Notes: generated from the letters alone by a model not told the origin. A stretch of DNA of 64,000 nt from an uncultured Bacilli bacterium (GCA_910579455.1 CAJTUT010000004.1:11775-75774); one strand, 5' to 3'. Counted from the first letter of the stretch, positions 18,566 through 28,222 are shown. Program-made: numbers and translations.

Positions 18566-19152
18566 TAAAATTCAAAAGGATTAATAGACTTACTATTATG
18601 AGGATAACCTTCCCAAACAGAAAAATGTAGATGAATGCCAGTTGCCATACCGGTATTTCCCATAATTCCGATTACTTGTCCTTTTTCTACTTTTTCTCCC
18701 GTATGTACTAGTTTTTGTGATAAATGGGCATATAGGACATAATAGTTATTATCTTGTTTTATTACCAGGTAATTTCCATTATCATACTTGTAACTATCTG
18801 TAATAACTTCTCCACTATATGCTGAATATACATGTAAATCAGAGGTGGTAACAATATCCACTGCTGGATGATAGGTTTGATAATGATTTGTAATATTGTA
18901 ATGACAATCAGTAGGCCATCTCCAGGAAGTATCTACATAACTAATATATTCAATACTACTGTTATTTTCATAATAAGTATCTATCTCTTTTAAATTGAGG
19001 TTAAAATTCATTTTACCATCTTTTGTATCATAATGTTTAAAAGGATCAGTAGCACTTTTATGAAATTGGATCATTATGCCAATTGAAACGGAAAAAAGAC
19101 CTAATAATGTAGTAAGTTTAATTATAATAAATCTTCTTTTAATTTTATTCAT
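18562..19152 (-). CDS. M23-family metallopeptidase (LytM-type), membrane anchored
   Basis: The 196-residue protein has an N-terminal membrane segment (about residues 11-30) and an extracellular peptidase domain that cuts peptidoglycan cross-bridges or stem peptides. All zinc-site and catalytic residues of the M23 family are present: H95 and D99 (HPAVD), H143 (YAHLS), and H174-x-H176 (GIHLHF). Family features GNTGMATG and NPFEFY are also present. The ATG at 19152 follows AAGGAGACATCTATT; an in-frame TTG upstream contains that Shine-Dalgarno and is rejected. It is transcribed alone from its own promoter, convergent with the giant protein gene. Confidence 0.92.
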   Translation of the reverse strand: MNKIKRRFIIIKLTTLLGLFSVSIGIMIQFHKSATDPFKHYDTKDGKMNFNLNLKEIDTYYENNSSIEYISYVDTSWRWPTDCHYNITNHYQTYHPAVDIVTTSDLHVYSAYSGEVITDSYKYDNGNYLVIKQDNNYYVLYAHLSQKLVHTGEKVEKGQVIGIMGNTGMATGIHLHFSVWEGYPHNSKSINPFEFY

Positions 19153-19184
19153 AATAGATGTCTCCTTCAATAATGGTGTTGATT

Positions 19185-19213
19185 ATTATATAAAATAGAA
19201 GTTTGTTTGTAAA
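19185..19213 (-). promoter_or_regulatory. Promoter of the M23 peptidase gene
   Basis: On the minus strand, TTTACA (19213-19208), a 17-bp spacer and a perfect TATAAT (19190-19185). Confidence 0.8.
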
Positions 19214-19600
19214 GAAAAATTTACTAAAATAATATAGTAGTGTTAATAAAAGAATCAAAAGTCATATTTTTCCTGTTTCCAAATACTGTGTTGAGATTCT
19301 TTCCTTTAAGAGTGTGTATGTAGTAGAATTAAGTGACTCTACATCGTTTGAATATTCAAATGAAAGGAAGGAGTACGAAGATTATATGAATTTGATTAAT
19401 GGATTGAAAGAAGAGTATCACTTACGATTATAGTAAAGTAGGAGAATACTTATTAGAAAATGATCTGTATCCATTATTGGGAATTGTAGAGGAGGATTTA
19501 ACAAAACATAAAATTGAAAACTCAATAAATCAAATAGTAGTCAATTAAAATGGAAATAGGTATATGCCATCTATTAATCACCTAAAATTGAGGGAGATGG
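19214..19600. other. Intergenic region with an unrecognised gene remnant
   Basis: Two plus-strand fragments read like decayed coding sequence: a short frame starting at the ATG near 19385 (MNLINGLKEEYHLRL), and a second in another frame containing VGEYLLENDLYPLLGIVEEDL, ending at about 19548. They look like one frameshifted gene. The family is not recognised. Confidence 0.4.
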
Positions 19601-19633
19601 ATAGAAGTAACGTCTTTCGCTTCTATTTTTTTC
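19601..19633 (+). terminator. Rho-independent terminator
   Basis: ATAGAAG (19601-19607) and CTTCTAT (19620-19626) form a 7-bp stem followed by a T run. It would insulate the pyrophosphatase operon from upstream reading. Confidence 0.65.
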
Positions 19634-19675
19634 TGCTTTATGATATACTTAATAAGAAGAAAAGAGGTATGAACA

Positions 19676-21292
19676 ATGGAAACATTTATATTTGGACATA
19701 AGAAGCCGGATACTGATTCAGTAATGGCTGCGATTAGTTTATCGTATTTAGAAAATGCATGTGGAAATCAAACCACTCCTAAATTGTTAGGATCAGTGAA
19801 TAAAGAGACCAGATATGCGTTAGAACAGTTTCATTTAGACGAGCCAGATTATTTAAATGATGTAAAACTACAATTAAAGGATATTAAATATCATAAAGAT
19901 TTTTATTTAAAAGAAACAGATTCTATTTTTGATGGCTATCAATATATGTTAGATGAGGGATTAACTGGACTACCTATTGTAAAAGCAAATAATGATTTTA
20001 TAGGCTTAATTACAATTAAAGATTTGTCAAGAACAATGGTTTATGAGAATGGAATTTCCCTAGACACATCCTATGACAATATTCTAGATACTATTTCCGG
20101 AGAAGAAATCATTAGAGTGAATAAGGAAATAAAAGGAAAAATTTTGGCTGCCGCTTTTAAAGATGAAACATTCATGGAAAATATCAATTTATCAAATGAG
20201 GATATTTTAATAGTGGGAGATAGGCATAGTATTATAGAATATGCTATTAAAAGTCAAGTGAAATTATTAATCATTACTGGAGATGGAGAAATCCAGAAAT
20301 CTCATATAGAATTAGCCAAAGAAAATAAGGTAAATATCATTAGAACAAAATATGATACCTATCATGTATCGAGGGTAATATCATTATCCAACTATATTAA
20401 AACTATGATTAGAAGTTATAATCCCGCTAAATTTTTGGATACTGACTATGTAGATGATGTAGTGGATATTAATAATAAATTAAAACATACCAATTATCCA
20501 ATTGTAGATAAAAATAATAAATGTTTAGGATTACTAAAAATAACAGATCTATCAGAAAAAAAACCGAAAAAGGTAATTTTAGTAGATCATAATGAAAAGA
20601 AACAAAGTGCAGATGGAATTGATGAGGCAGAAATTATCGAAATTATCGATCACCATAATTTGGGTAGTATTACTACGAATATGCCAGTGAACTTTAGAAA
20701 TATGGCAGTGGGTTCTTCTTGTACTATCATTTATACCTTATATCAAGAAAAAAATATTAAAATTCCTAAAGAGATTGCCGGAGCCATGTTATCAGGAATC
20801 GTATCAGACACTTTGATTTTAAAAAGTCCTACTGCAACAAAAAAGGATAGAGAGGCAGTGGAGGAATTATCAAAAATTGCCGGAGTTGATTATAAAGAAT
20901 ACGGAATGAATTTATTAAAAGCTGGTACATCATTAGAAGGTATGAGTAGAGAAGATGTATTATATAATGATTTTAAATTGTATACAGTAGAAGATAACAC
21001 CTTTGGTGTTGGTCAATTCTTTACAATGAACTTTTCAGATATTGAAAAGGAGTTAGATGAGTATGTACATGTATTAGATGAAGTAAGCGAAGCCAATAAT
21101 TATGACTTTTTAGCTTTATATGTTACAGATATTATAAAAAATGGTTCCTATATACTATATAATACAAAAGCCCAGGATAAAGTAGAGATTATGTATAATA
21201 ATCATGATGTGTATCAAGGATATTTTATTGAAGGATGTGTTTCTCGTAAGAAAAATGTAATTCCGTTAATCATGGAAATTTATGAAAACTAA
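19676..21292 (+). CDS. Manganese-dependent inorganic pyrophosphatase with CBS and DRTGG domains
   Basis: This 538-residue cytoplasmic family II pyrophosphatase hydrolyses PPi to phosphate. DHH-family metal ligands are visible at the N-terminus (GHKKPDTDS, residues 7-15) and at IIDHHNLGS (D325, H326, H327). Between them lie a pair of CBS domains (LTGLPIVKANNDFIG and TNYPIVDKNNKCLG) flanking a DRTGG-like domain. The C-terminal DHHA2 domain follows. The regulatory insertion makes it nearly twice the size of B. subtilis PpaC (309 residues). CBS forms in this family bind adenine nucleotides, which tune activity. The start has AAGAGGTATGAACA upstream. Confidence 0.93.
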   Translation: METFIFGHKKPDTDSVMAAISLSYLENACGNQTTPKLLGSVNKETRYALEQFHLDEPDYLNDVKLQLKDIKYHKDFYLKETDSIFDGYQYMLDEGLTGLPIVKANNDFIGLITIKDLSRTMVYENGISLDTSYDNILDTISGEEIIRVNKEIKGKILAAAFKDETFMENINLSNEDILIVGDRHSIIEYAIKSQVKLLIITGDGEIQKSHIELAKENKVNIIRTKYDTYHVSRVISLSNYIKTMIRSYNPAKFLDTDYVDDVVDINNKLKHTNYPIVDKNNKCLGLLKITDLSEKKPKKVILVDHNEKKQSADGIDEAEIIEIIDHHNLGSITTNMPVNFRNMAVGSSCTIIYTLYQEKNIKIPKEIAGAMLSGIVSDTLILKSPTATKKDREAVEELSKIAGVDYKEYGMNLLKAGTSLEGMSREDVLYNDFKLYTVEDNTFGVGQFFTMNFSDIEKELDEYVHVLDEVSEANNYDFLALYVTDIIKNGSYILYNTKAQDKVEIMYNNHDVYQGYFIEGCVSRKKNVIPLIMEIYEN

Positions 21293-21301
21293 GGAGAGAA
21301 T

Positions 21302-22165
21302 ATGAGAAAGAATATTATGTTAGTAGTAAAAGGATTTATAATGGGAATTGCTAATATCATTCCTGGAGTCAGCGGAGGAACCTTAGCTCTAATACTTGGG
21401 ATTTATGAAGAATTTATCACAGCAATTAGTCACTTCTTTCATAATTTAAAAAAGAATATTTGTTTTTTAATACCAATAGCAATCGGGATGATTTTAGCAA
21501 TTATATCGTTAAGCAGAGTAATCGATTATTCCTATCAACATTTTCCAATTCCTACTAGTTTATTTTTTGTAGGGCTAGTAATTGGTGGAATTCCAATGCT
21601 ATCTAAAAAGGTAAGGGGTAAGAAGGAAGGTAAACAAATATCCAGTTATCTCATTTTCCTAATTGCCTTTTTAGTAGTAATATTGATGACATGTTCTGAA
21701 TTCATTTTTGGCAACGGATTAAAAATAAGCTTGCAAAATATGGGAGTATTACAATATATTTTATTATTCTTAGTAGGAGTAATAGCAGCAGCTACTATGA
21801 TTATTCCAGGTATTAGTGGTTCATTGGTTTTGATGCTTCTAGGTTATTACTATCCAGTTATTTCTGTAATTAAAGAATTTACTCAATTTAAAAATATAGG
21901 AATTAATTTTTTGATATTAGGCATATTTGGTATTGGAATTTTAGTAGGAATTGTATTGATATCAAAACTAATCGAGTTTTTATTTCATAAATATGAAACA
22001 AAAACTTATTTTGGGGTCTTAGGTTTTATTGTTGCCTCTATAATAGCAATTCCGCTTTCTACTATTTTAAATATGGAAATTGTATATACTTTTCCTCAAA
22101 TTGTCATTGGTCTTATTCTCTTAGTTTTAGGCTATGGTATTAGTTATAAATTAGGAGATAGGTAG
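21302..22165 (+). CDS. DUF368 (PopT-like) polyprenyl-phosphate transporter
   Basis: This 287-residue polytopic membrane protein has two similar halves, each with an IIPG-x-S-G-x-S/T motif (NIIPGVSGGTLAL near residue 20 and MIIPGISGSLVLM near 165). These are the signature of DUF368. Members of this family have been linked to flipping undecaprenyl phosphate back across the membrane. The next gene is uppP, which makes undecaprenyl phosphate from the diphosphate on the outer face, so the neighbourhood supports that role. The ATG follows GGAGAGAAT, 9 bases after the previous stop. Confidence 0.88.
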   Translation: MRKNIMLVVKGFIMGIANIIPGVSGGTLALILGIYEEFITAISHFFHNLKKNICFLIPIAIGMILAIISLSRVIDYSYQHFPIPTSLFFVGLVIGGIPMLSKKVRGKKEGKQISSYLIFLIAFLVVILMTCSEFIFGNGLKISLQNMGVLQYILLFLVGVIAAATMIIPGISGSLVLMLLGYYYPVISVIKEFTQFKNIGINFLILGIFGIGILVGIVLISKLIEFLFHKYETKTYFGVLGFIVASIIAIPLSTILNMEIVYTFPQIVIGLILLVLGYGISYKLGDR

Positions 22166-22192
22166 TATAGTTATTAAAAAGGGGAGAAAAAT

Positions 22193-23023
22193 ATGATTGA
22201 ATTAATAAAATATGCACTTTTAGGAATATTACAGGGAATTACAGAACCTATTCCAGTATCAAGTAGTGGTCATCTTTTAATATTACAAACTATTATAGAA
22301 AAGATGCATCAAAGCTTACCCATTAATTTCGAAATTTTAGCAACAATTACGAACTTCGGAAGTTTAATAGCGATTATCATTTTATTTTGGAAAGAAATCG
22401 TGCAACTATTTAGCTCATTTTTTACCTATTTTTCAAAAAAGGAAAAAAGAAAATCCGTTAAAAAAGATTATTACTATTGTTTAAAAATAATTTTAGCAAC
22501 AATACCAGCAGGTATTTTAGGTTTATTAGTAACAAAGTTAAATTTATTAAACATGCTAGAAGAAAATGTAAAATTTGTTGGTATTATGTTATTAGTAACT
22601 GCAATATTCTTATTCCTGATTAAAGATTTTAAGGGAAATAAGGAAAAAGATGATATTAGCTTTAAAGATGCAGGAATAATTGGTATTTGTCAAATGATTA
22701 GTATTATTCCAGGAATTAGTAGAAGTGGTGCAACTATTGTAGGTGGGATGTTTCAGAATCTAAAAAGAGAAACTGCCTTTAACTTTTCCTTCATCTTGTA
22801 TATTCCTATTTCTATAGCAACCTCTATTCTTGGACTGAAGGATTTATTCGAACTCTCTATTTCTAGTAGTTTATGGATTCTTTACGTAATAGCTGCCATA
22901 CTAGCTGGTATTTTTACTTATATATTTACAAAATGGTTTGCTAGAATTGTAAAAGATGGAAAACTAATTTATTTTTCAATTTATTGTTTGATTTTAGGAC
23001 TTATTGTAATTCTATTTTTGTAG
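22193..23023 (+). CDS. uppP: Undecaprenyl-diphosphatase (UppP/BacA)
   Basis: The 276-residue integral membrane enzyme dephosphorylates undecaprenyl diphosphate after each round of cell-wall synthesis and can confer bacitracin resistance. Both conserved motifs are present: GITEPIPVSSSGHLL (residues 15-29) and IPGISRSGATI, which supply the catalytic Glu, Ser, His and Arg. The length and the eight or so hydrophobic segments are typical. It is co-directional with the DUF368 gene with a 27-base gap and has GGGGAG upstream of the ATG. Confidence 0.95.
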   Translation: MIELIKYALLGILQGITEPIPVSSSGHLLILQTIIEKMHQSLPINFEILATITNFGSLIAIIILFWKEIVQLFSSFFTYFSKKEKRKSVKKDYYYCLKIILATIPAGILGLLVTKLNLLNMLEENVKFVGIMLLVTAIFLFLIKDFKGNKEKDDISFKDAGIIGICQMISIIPGISRSGATIVGGMFQNLKRETAFNFSFILYIPISIATSILGLKDLFELSISSSLWILYVIAAILAGIFTYIFTKWFARIVKDGKLIYFSIYCLILGLIVILFL

Positions 23024-23063
23024 ATAAAGAAAGTCAAAATAGTAGTAAGTAGTGGTGAAAAAG

Positions 23064-23816
23064 ATGTTGTATAATTTTTGTTATTTATTTTTACTTTTTA
23101 TATTTTATTCAGTACTGGGATATATTATAGAGATTATCGCCTGTAGCATAGAGTATAAAAAAATAGTTTTAAATAGAGGTTTTTTGATGGGAAGTTATCT
23201 TCCTATTTATGGAATTAGCTGTATTTTAATGAGCCAATTTTTAGAAAAATATAGTAATGACCTAGTTGCCTTATTTGTCATGTCTATGGTCGTCTGTTCT
23301 GTGGTGGAATTTTTTACAAGCTATATTTTGGAAAAAATATTTAAGATTCGCTGGTGGGATTATTCTCATATGAAATTTAATTTAGGAGGGCGGATTTGCT
23401 TACGTAACGCATCTCTATTCGGCCTAGGAGGGGTTGCACTAATTCACTTTATTAATCCATTTATTTTACCAATTATGAATAGATTTCCCTCTACCTTATT
23501 GATCATTATTTCTATGATAGTTATGGGAGTATTTATATTAGATTTAATTATTTCTATTGTCACTTTATGTAAAATTAAAATTTCATCTAATCGATATACG
23601 AATCATGATGCGACAGAGGAAATTAAAAAATTAGTAAATGACAGTTTAAAGAAAAATTCATTTCTTTTATCCAGACTATTAAATGCATTTCCTAAAATAT
23701 CCGGAAAGAATATGAAGAAAATCGTTACTTTAAAGAAAGTTTCGAATGAATTTAGGGAGAAATTAAAACAAAACAAAATCTATTTAAAAAAGTACCAAGT
23801 AAAAAACAAAAGGTAA
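23064..23816 (+). CDS. CmpB-like (PF06541-type) membrane protein
   Basis: The 250-residue protein has at least four membrane segments and a basic C-terminal tail. The N-terminal half (FYSVLGYIIEI, NRGFLMGSYLPIYG, WWDYS, FNLGGRICL) matches proteins annotated as putative ABC transporter permease (CmpB, PF06541). No ATPase partner is nearby, so a transport role is unproven. I chose the ATG at 23064 because AGTGGTGAAAAAG before it matches this genome's GGTGA Shine-Dalgarno pattern; GTG codons at 23052 and 23055 are alternatives. Confidence 0.75.
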   Translation: MLYNFCYLFLLFIFYSVLGYIIEIIACSIEYKKIVLNRGFLMGSYLPIYGISCILMSQFLEKYSNDLVALFVMSMVVCSVVEFFTSYILEKIFKIRWWDYSHMKFNLGGRICLRNASLFGLGGVALIHFINPFILPIMNRFPSTLLIIISMIVMGVFILDLIISIVTLCKIKISSNRYTNHDATEEIKKLVNDSLKKNSFLLSRLLNAFPKISGKNMKKIVTLKKVSNEFREKLKQNKIYLKKYQVKNKR

Positions 23817-23829
23817 AATAGACTATTGG

Positions 23830-23861
23830 AAAGGGGAATCATTTTTCCCTTTTATTTTTTT
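23830..23861 (+). terminator. Rho-independent terminator
   Basis: AAAGGGGAA (23830-23838) pairs with TTCCCTTTT (23845-23853) with one G-T pair, followed by T-rich sequence. It ends the pyrophosphatase-uppP-CmpB run. Confidence 0.85.
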
Positions 23862-24014
23862 GTAAGTAAACTATAGAAAAATAAGTGTAAAATGAGTTTG
23901 AAACTGTTAACGAAAGAGGGATTGTATGATACTATTTAGGTAGTAGAGTTCACTTTGTTTCGATGGAAAAATAAAGATGAGCATTCATGTTTTAATTGAA
24001 TAGGAGGAGAAAGC

Positions 24015-25388
24015 ATGGAATATAAGAAAGATATTAATAAAAATATATTTAGGGGATATGATATTAGAGGAATATATCCTAAAGAGATTGATGAGGATAC
24101 TGCCTATACGATTGGACTTGGTTTTGGTAGTTATATTAGAGAAATCGGAAAAACCAATTGTATTATTGGCCATGATAATCGGTTATCTAGTCCTAATCTT
24201 TGTAATGCCTTAAAAGAAGGAATTTTATCAACGGGTATAGATATTATTGATCTGGGACTTTGTACGACTCCAATGTATTATTATGCATGTATTAAATTAA
24301 AGGTATTCAGTGGTGTAATGGTAACTGCCTCACATAATCCAAAAGATGATAATGGATTTAAATTTGCATTTGATGAATCAGGAAACTGTAAGGGACAGGA
24401 AATTCAAGATTTTTTATCCTATATTTTAAAGGGAGAGTTTCAAAAAGGTAAAGGGAAAGTAACTACTTATAGTATAAAAGAGGATTATTTAACCTTATTT
24501 AGAGAAAATTTACAGTTTGGACCAAGACGTATCAAAGTTGTATTAGATGCGGGAAACGGAACGACTAGTATCATTATGAATGAATTATATCATATGTTTC
24601 CAATCGAAATTGTATCAATTAACGACACCAGTGATGGAACTTTTCCGAATCATCACCCAGATCCTTGTGTAGAAGCTAATTTGGAACAGTTAAAGAAAAA
24701 AGTTCTAGAAGTAGGGGCAGATATTGGATTATCTTTTGATGGAGATGGAGACCGTATGGGAATGGTTTCTAATACCGCTAGGTTTATTCCAACGGATCAG
24801 TATATGATAATAGTAGTTAGAGATATTATTAATAAAGTGGTCAAAAAAGAATTTCTAGCCGATGTAAAGTGTAGTAAATCTCTTTCTGATGAAATAGAGA
24901 AATTGGGTGGAAAATGTATCACTTATCGTACTGGTAATTCATATACCAAATCTAAGGTTAGAGAAGATGATTTACCATTTGGTGGAGAACTTTCTGGACA
25001 TGTTTATTTTAGGGATAGATGGTTAGGATTTGACAGTGGATTATATGCAGGGCTTAGAATGTTGGAGATTTTATCAAATACTGAAAAATCAGTAGATGGG
25101 TTATTAGAAGGAATTGAAACGTATTATGTAACAGAGGAGTTGAAATTTGCATCTAATGATGATAAAAAGTTCGGAATTATAGAAAAGATAAAAAAATATG
25201 CAAAGGAAATGAATTATCAATATTTAGACATTGATGGGGTGAAAGTTTTATTTGATGATTCTTGGGCATTGGTACGTGCATCGAATACAGGACCAAATAT
25301 AACTGCTCGATTTGAAGCAAATACAAAAGAAAGGCTAGAAGAGTTACAGGAAGAATTCCTAAAACTAATTAAAGAATATAATCAATAA
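24015..25388 (+). CDS. Phosphomannomutase/phosphoglucomutase (alpha-D-phosphohexomutase)
   Basis: The 457-residue cytoplasmic enzyme interconverts hexose 1- and 6-phosphates for sugar-nucleotide synthesis. The four-domain family motifs are in order: FRGYDIRGIYP (N-terminus), the phosphoserine loop TASHNPKDDN (Ser106), the magnesium loop DGDGDR (about residues 246-251), the sugar-specificity loop GELSGH, and the phosphate-binding RASNTGPNIT near the C-terminus. GGELSGH suits the PMM/PGM subgroup, but substrate choice cannot be read safely. It is transcribed alone, with TAGGAGGAGAAAGC before the ATG. Confidence 0.92.
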   Translation: MEYKKDINKNIFRGYDIRGIYPKEIDEDTAYTIGLGFGSYIREIGKTNCIIGHDNRLSSPNLCNALKEGILSTGIDIIDLGLCTTPMYYYACIKLKVFSGVMVTASHNPKDDNGFKFAFDESGNCKGQEIQDFLSYILKGEFQKGKGKVTTYSIKEDYLTLFRENLQFGPRRIKVVLDAGNGTTSIIMNELYHMFPIEIVSINDTSDGTFPNHHPDPCVEANLEQLKKKVLEVGADIGLSFDGDGDRMGMVSNTARFIPTDQYMIIVVRDIINKVVKKEFLADVKCSKSLSDEIEKLGGKCITYRTGNSYTKSKVREDDLPFGGELSGHVYFRDRWLGFDSGLYAGLRMLEILSNTEKSVDGLLEGIETYYVTEELKFASNDDKKFGIIEKIKKYAKEMNYQYLDIDGVKVLFDDSWALVRASNTGPNITARFEANTKERLEELQEEFLKLIKEYNQ

Positions 25389-25396
25389 TGTAGAAT

Positions 25397-25427
25397 AAAA
25401 TTACTTGTTTAAGTAATTTTATTTTTA
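25397..25427 (+). terminator. Rho-independent terminator
   Basis: A perfect 10-bp stem, AAAATTACTT and AAGTAATTTT, with a GTTT loop and a T-rich tail, directly follows the phosphohexomutase gene. Confidence 0.88.
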
Positions 25428-25513
25428 TAAATCAAATGTAAAGCGGTTACGAAGCAGTAGAATCTTTTGAATTTTTATGGTATATTTTTAATAGATAATA
25501 GGAGAGTGGACAT

Positions 25514-27544
25514 ATGGCAATTGAAGAAAGAGAACTAAAAAAAGAAAAACTAATCTTAAAAAAAGTCAGCAATCTATTAAATGAGAATATAAACGAATTA
25601 GAAAAAGAAGTTCACATTTATCAGGATGATTTAATTGAATTTAAAAAGTTAACTTGGAGTGATTTTTCATCCTTTGATCAAGGGGATATTGTCCAGGCAA
25701 AATCATCTACAATAGAGGAGGAAAATAGACTTTTAAATAAGCAAACCTATTTAAAAAGATTAATAAAAATCAAACATAAACCTTATTTTGCATCGATTAT
25801 ATTTAAAGATTTGGACGGGGAAATTTTCAATATTTATATTTCATTAACCTATTTAAAAGACAAGCATGATAATAATATTCTATATGACTGGAGAAGCCCT
25901 ATATGTAGTCTATTTTATGATTATGAAACAGGGCCATGTTCTTATCTTGCTCCAGCTGGGGAAATCAAAGGAGAACTACTTAGAAAGAGGCAATATAAAA
26001 TAGAAAATAGTGAGTTGCTTAGTGTTTTTGATAATTCATTAAATATCAATGATGATATCCTACAAGAAGTTTTAGCAACTGAATCTGATGAGAAAATGAA
26101 GAATATTGTTAATACAATTCAGCAAGAACAAAATCAAATTATCAGAAATTTAGAAGATAGGAATTTAATTGTTCAGGGTATCGCTGGATCTGGAAAAACT
26201 AGTGTAGCCCTTCATAGAATTGCTTTCTTATTATATCAAATAAAGAATCTTAAAAGTAATAATATTCTAATTTTTTCTCCTAATAATATTTTTACGGAAT
26301 ACATTTCTAATGTTTTACCAGAGTTAGGAGAGAATAATACATTACAAACGACTTTTAATGATTATTTATCTTACCTTATAGAGGAATATAAGGAGGTAGA
26401 AACCTATACAGATTTTATTGCCAGATATTATTCTTACCTAGAAAATAATGAAAGTCTAATTAAATATAAACAAAGTGATGTTATTATACACGATTTAGAT
26501 GACTTTATTGATGATTTTATAGGAAATGCTAAAATTGAAGATGATATTTTAGAATCGAAAAATCATTTAATGACCATGGAGGAGTTAAATGAAATGTTGA
26601 ATTATCGATACAATAGGCTTCCCTTATTTGAAAGGTTAGAGGAAATGGCCTCTAAGTTAAGTGAAATTTTCTACCAAGGATCCCAAAAGAAAAAGTCTAC
26701 ATTTTACAAACTATTAGTTCAAAAAGCAAATTTTCAAAAAGATTATAAAAAAATATATAAATCCTTTTTCCTAAGTAAATATTGTAGAATTCCTGTGACG
26801 GAAGTGGAGATCAATTCCTTTCTAAAGAAAGAAAAAATTCATTATGAGGATTCCTTAATTTTTGCATATATCAAGGGAAGATTAGAGGGATTTCATTATG
26901 AGGGAAATATCAAACAAGTTGTTGTGGATGAGGCCCAAGACTATAATAAATTACAATACATAATTATGGCTAATATTTTTAAAAAGGCGGAATTTACTAT
27001 TTTGGGAGATATTCATCAAAATATTAACCCTTATTATCAATACCAATCCTTAGAAGAATTGACAACTATTTTTGATTCAGATACCAAATATCTAGAACTA
27101 TTAAAAACATATCGATCATCTAAGGAAATTACAGAGTATACGAATAAAATATTAAATTTAAATCATGTGAATGCAATTAGAAGAAGTTCAAATTTACCAG
27201 TAGTATTTAGAAAAGGAAAGATAGATTTAAGACAAGCTCTATTGAAGGATGTTCAATTATTACAAGAGAAGTATAAAAGTATAGCAATTATTACAAAAGA
27301 TAGTCAGGAATCAAAAAAGATTTATCAATTATTAAAAGATGACTTAATGATCTCCCTTGTTGAAGAGAATACGGTAAAATTTCATAAAGAGTTAATCATT
27401 ATTCCTTCTTATTTATCAAAGGGATTAGAATTTGATTGTGTTATAGTATATAATAACAGAGAAAATAGTTATCGTAAAAATGAAAGAAACCTATTATATG
27501 TAGCGTGTACTAGAGCACAACATGAATTGTATGTTTATAATTGA
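25514..27544 (+). CDS. helD: HelD-type ATPase (RNA polymerase recycling factor family)
   Basis: The 676-residue UvrD-like protein starts with the HelD-type coiled-coil region (EERELKKEKLILKKV, residues 4-18) and the signature ILYDWRSPICSLFYDYE-GP (about residues 120-140), followed by helicase domains. Walker A is GIAGSGKTSVALHR, Walker B VVDEAQDYNK, then ILGDIHQNI, YLSKGLEFDCV and LLYVACTRAQ. In Gram-positive bacteria HelD releases stalled RNA polymerase from nucleic acid. It is about 100 residues shorter than B. subtilis HelD. It is monocistronic; the promoter of the next gene overlaps its stop codon. Confidence 0.9.
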   Translation: MAIEERELKKEKLILKKVSNLLNENINELEKEVHIYQDDLIEFKKLTWSDFSSFDQGDIVQAKSSTIEEENRLLNKQTYLKRLIKIKHKPYFASIIFKDLDGEIFNIYISLTYLKDKHDNNILYDWRSPICSLFYDYETGPCSYLAPAGEIKGELLRKRQYKIENSELLSVFDNSLNINDDILQEVLATESDEKMKNIVNTIQQEQNQIIRNLEDRNLIVQGIAGSGKTSVALHRIAFLLYQIKNLKSNNILIFSPNNIFTEYISNVLPELGENNTLQTTFNDYLSYLIEEYKEVETYTDFIARYYSYLENNESLIKYKQSDVIIHDLDDFIDDFIGNAKIEDDILESKNHLMTMEELNEMLNYRYNRLPLFERLEEMASKLSEIFYQGSQKKKSTFYKLLVQKANFQKDYKKIYKSFFLSKYCRIPVTEVEINSFLKKEKIHYEDSLIFAYIKGRLEGFHYEGNIKQVVVDEAQDYNKLQYIIMANIFKKAEFTILGDIHQNINPYYQYQSLEELTTIFDSDTKYLELLKTYRSSKEITEYTNKILNLNHVNAIRRSSNLPVVFRKGKIDLRQALLKDVQLLQEKYKSIAIITKDSQESKKIYQLLKDDLMISLVEENTVKFHKELIIIPSYLSKGLEFDCVIVYNNRENSYRKNERNLLYVACTRAQHELYVYN

Positions 27545-27569
27545 CAAATATTATCAAATATGATATAAT
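27541..27569 (+). promoter_or_regulatory. Perfect-consensus promoter overlapping the helD stop
   Basis: TTGACA (27541-27546), exactly 17 bp, TATAAT (27564-27569). Both hexamers match consensus. The -35 overlaps the TGA of helD, and it should drive the two small genes downstream strongly. Confidence 0.88.
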
Positions 27570-27597
27570 AAGCCCAATTAAAAAGGAGTTGTTATAG

Positions 27598-27951
27598 ATG
27601 AATAATAATACAGAAAAAAGACAAGAATTTATAGTAAAGGAAATCAATAAGAATAGGTTTGATTCAAGAAAAAATTTTAAGAAAAGCTTATTATATACTG
27701 CTTCTGCTGCTTTTCTGATTTCTGCTTGTGCGACTCAAACTCTACTAGTAACAGCGTTATATGGAGTATGTGCTGTATTAAATGCTTGGTCTGCAGCTAG
27801 AAATTTTGGAAAAACCTGCAAAAATATAGTTACAACACATACATTAAAAAAGAGTGTAGATCAAGAGATTTATGAGAAATATAAAATACATCCAAAGGTA
27901 ATGAAAAAAGTAAATAAATTCCTGAAAGGTGCAAACATTAAGGTTAGATAA
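27598..27951 (+). CDS. Small membrane protein, function unknown
   Basis: The 117-residue protein is not recognised. It has a charged N-terminus, then a hydrophobic stretch (about residues 35-62) rich in Ala, Leu, Ser and Thr with SACATQTLLV inside, enough for one or two membrane passes, and a basic C-terminus (HPKVMKKVNKFL). AAAAGGAGTTGTTATAG precedes the ATG. A perfect sigma-A promoter suggests high expression. The SACATQ part superficially resembles a lipobox, but it is far from the N-terminus. Confidence 0.65.
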   Translation: MNNNTEKRQEFIVKEINKNRFDSRKNFKKSLLYTASAAFLISACATQTLLVTALYGVCAVLNAWSAARNFGKTCKNIVTTHTLKKSVDQEIYEKYKIHPKVMKKVNKFLKGANIKVR

Positions 27952-27952
27952 T

Positions 27953-28222
27953 ATGGATATAAATATATATGATCAAATAACGTTGAGTGATAACGAGGTT
28001 TATCTAATAGCCGGAAAGACCAACTATTTAAATAAGGTATATTACTTTTTAGTGAATATGAAAAATACCCATAATATAAAATATTGTGAGGAAAATATTA
28101 AAAATCATTCGATAATTGAGGTCAATGATTCCGAATTAAAGCAAGTATTATTTCCCTTATTTTTAGAATCATTTCAAAATAGTTCTGTTGATATAATGTT
28201 AAAAGAAATTGAGAATAAATAA
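27953..28222 (+). CDS. Small acidic protein, DUF1292-like in style
   Basis: The 89-residue hypothetical protein starts at the ATG at 27953, two bases after the preceding stop; an upstream in-frame GTG inside the previous gene is less likely. It alternates beta-like segments (EVYLIAGKTNYLNKVYYFLVNM) and ends in an acidic helix. The pattern recalls small DUF1292-type proteins, but I cannot confirm that. It is probably co-transcribed with the upstream membrane protein. Confidence 0.6.
   Translation: MDINIYDQITLSDNEVYLIAGKTNYLNKVYYFLVNMKNTHNIKYCEENIKNHSIIEVNDSELKQVLFPLFLESFQNSSVDIMLKEIENK

Noticed and set aside
25439..25456. Catabolite-response (cre) site upstream of helD
   Set aside because: TGTAAAGCGGTTACG resembles the palindrome but has the wrong spacing and misses the central CG alignment.
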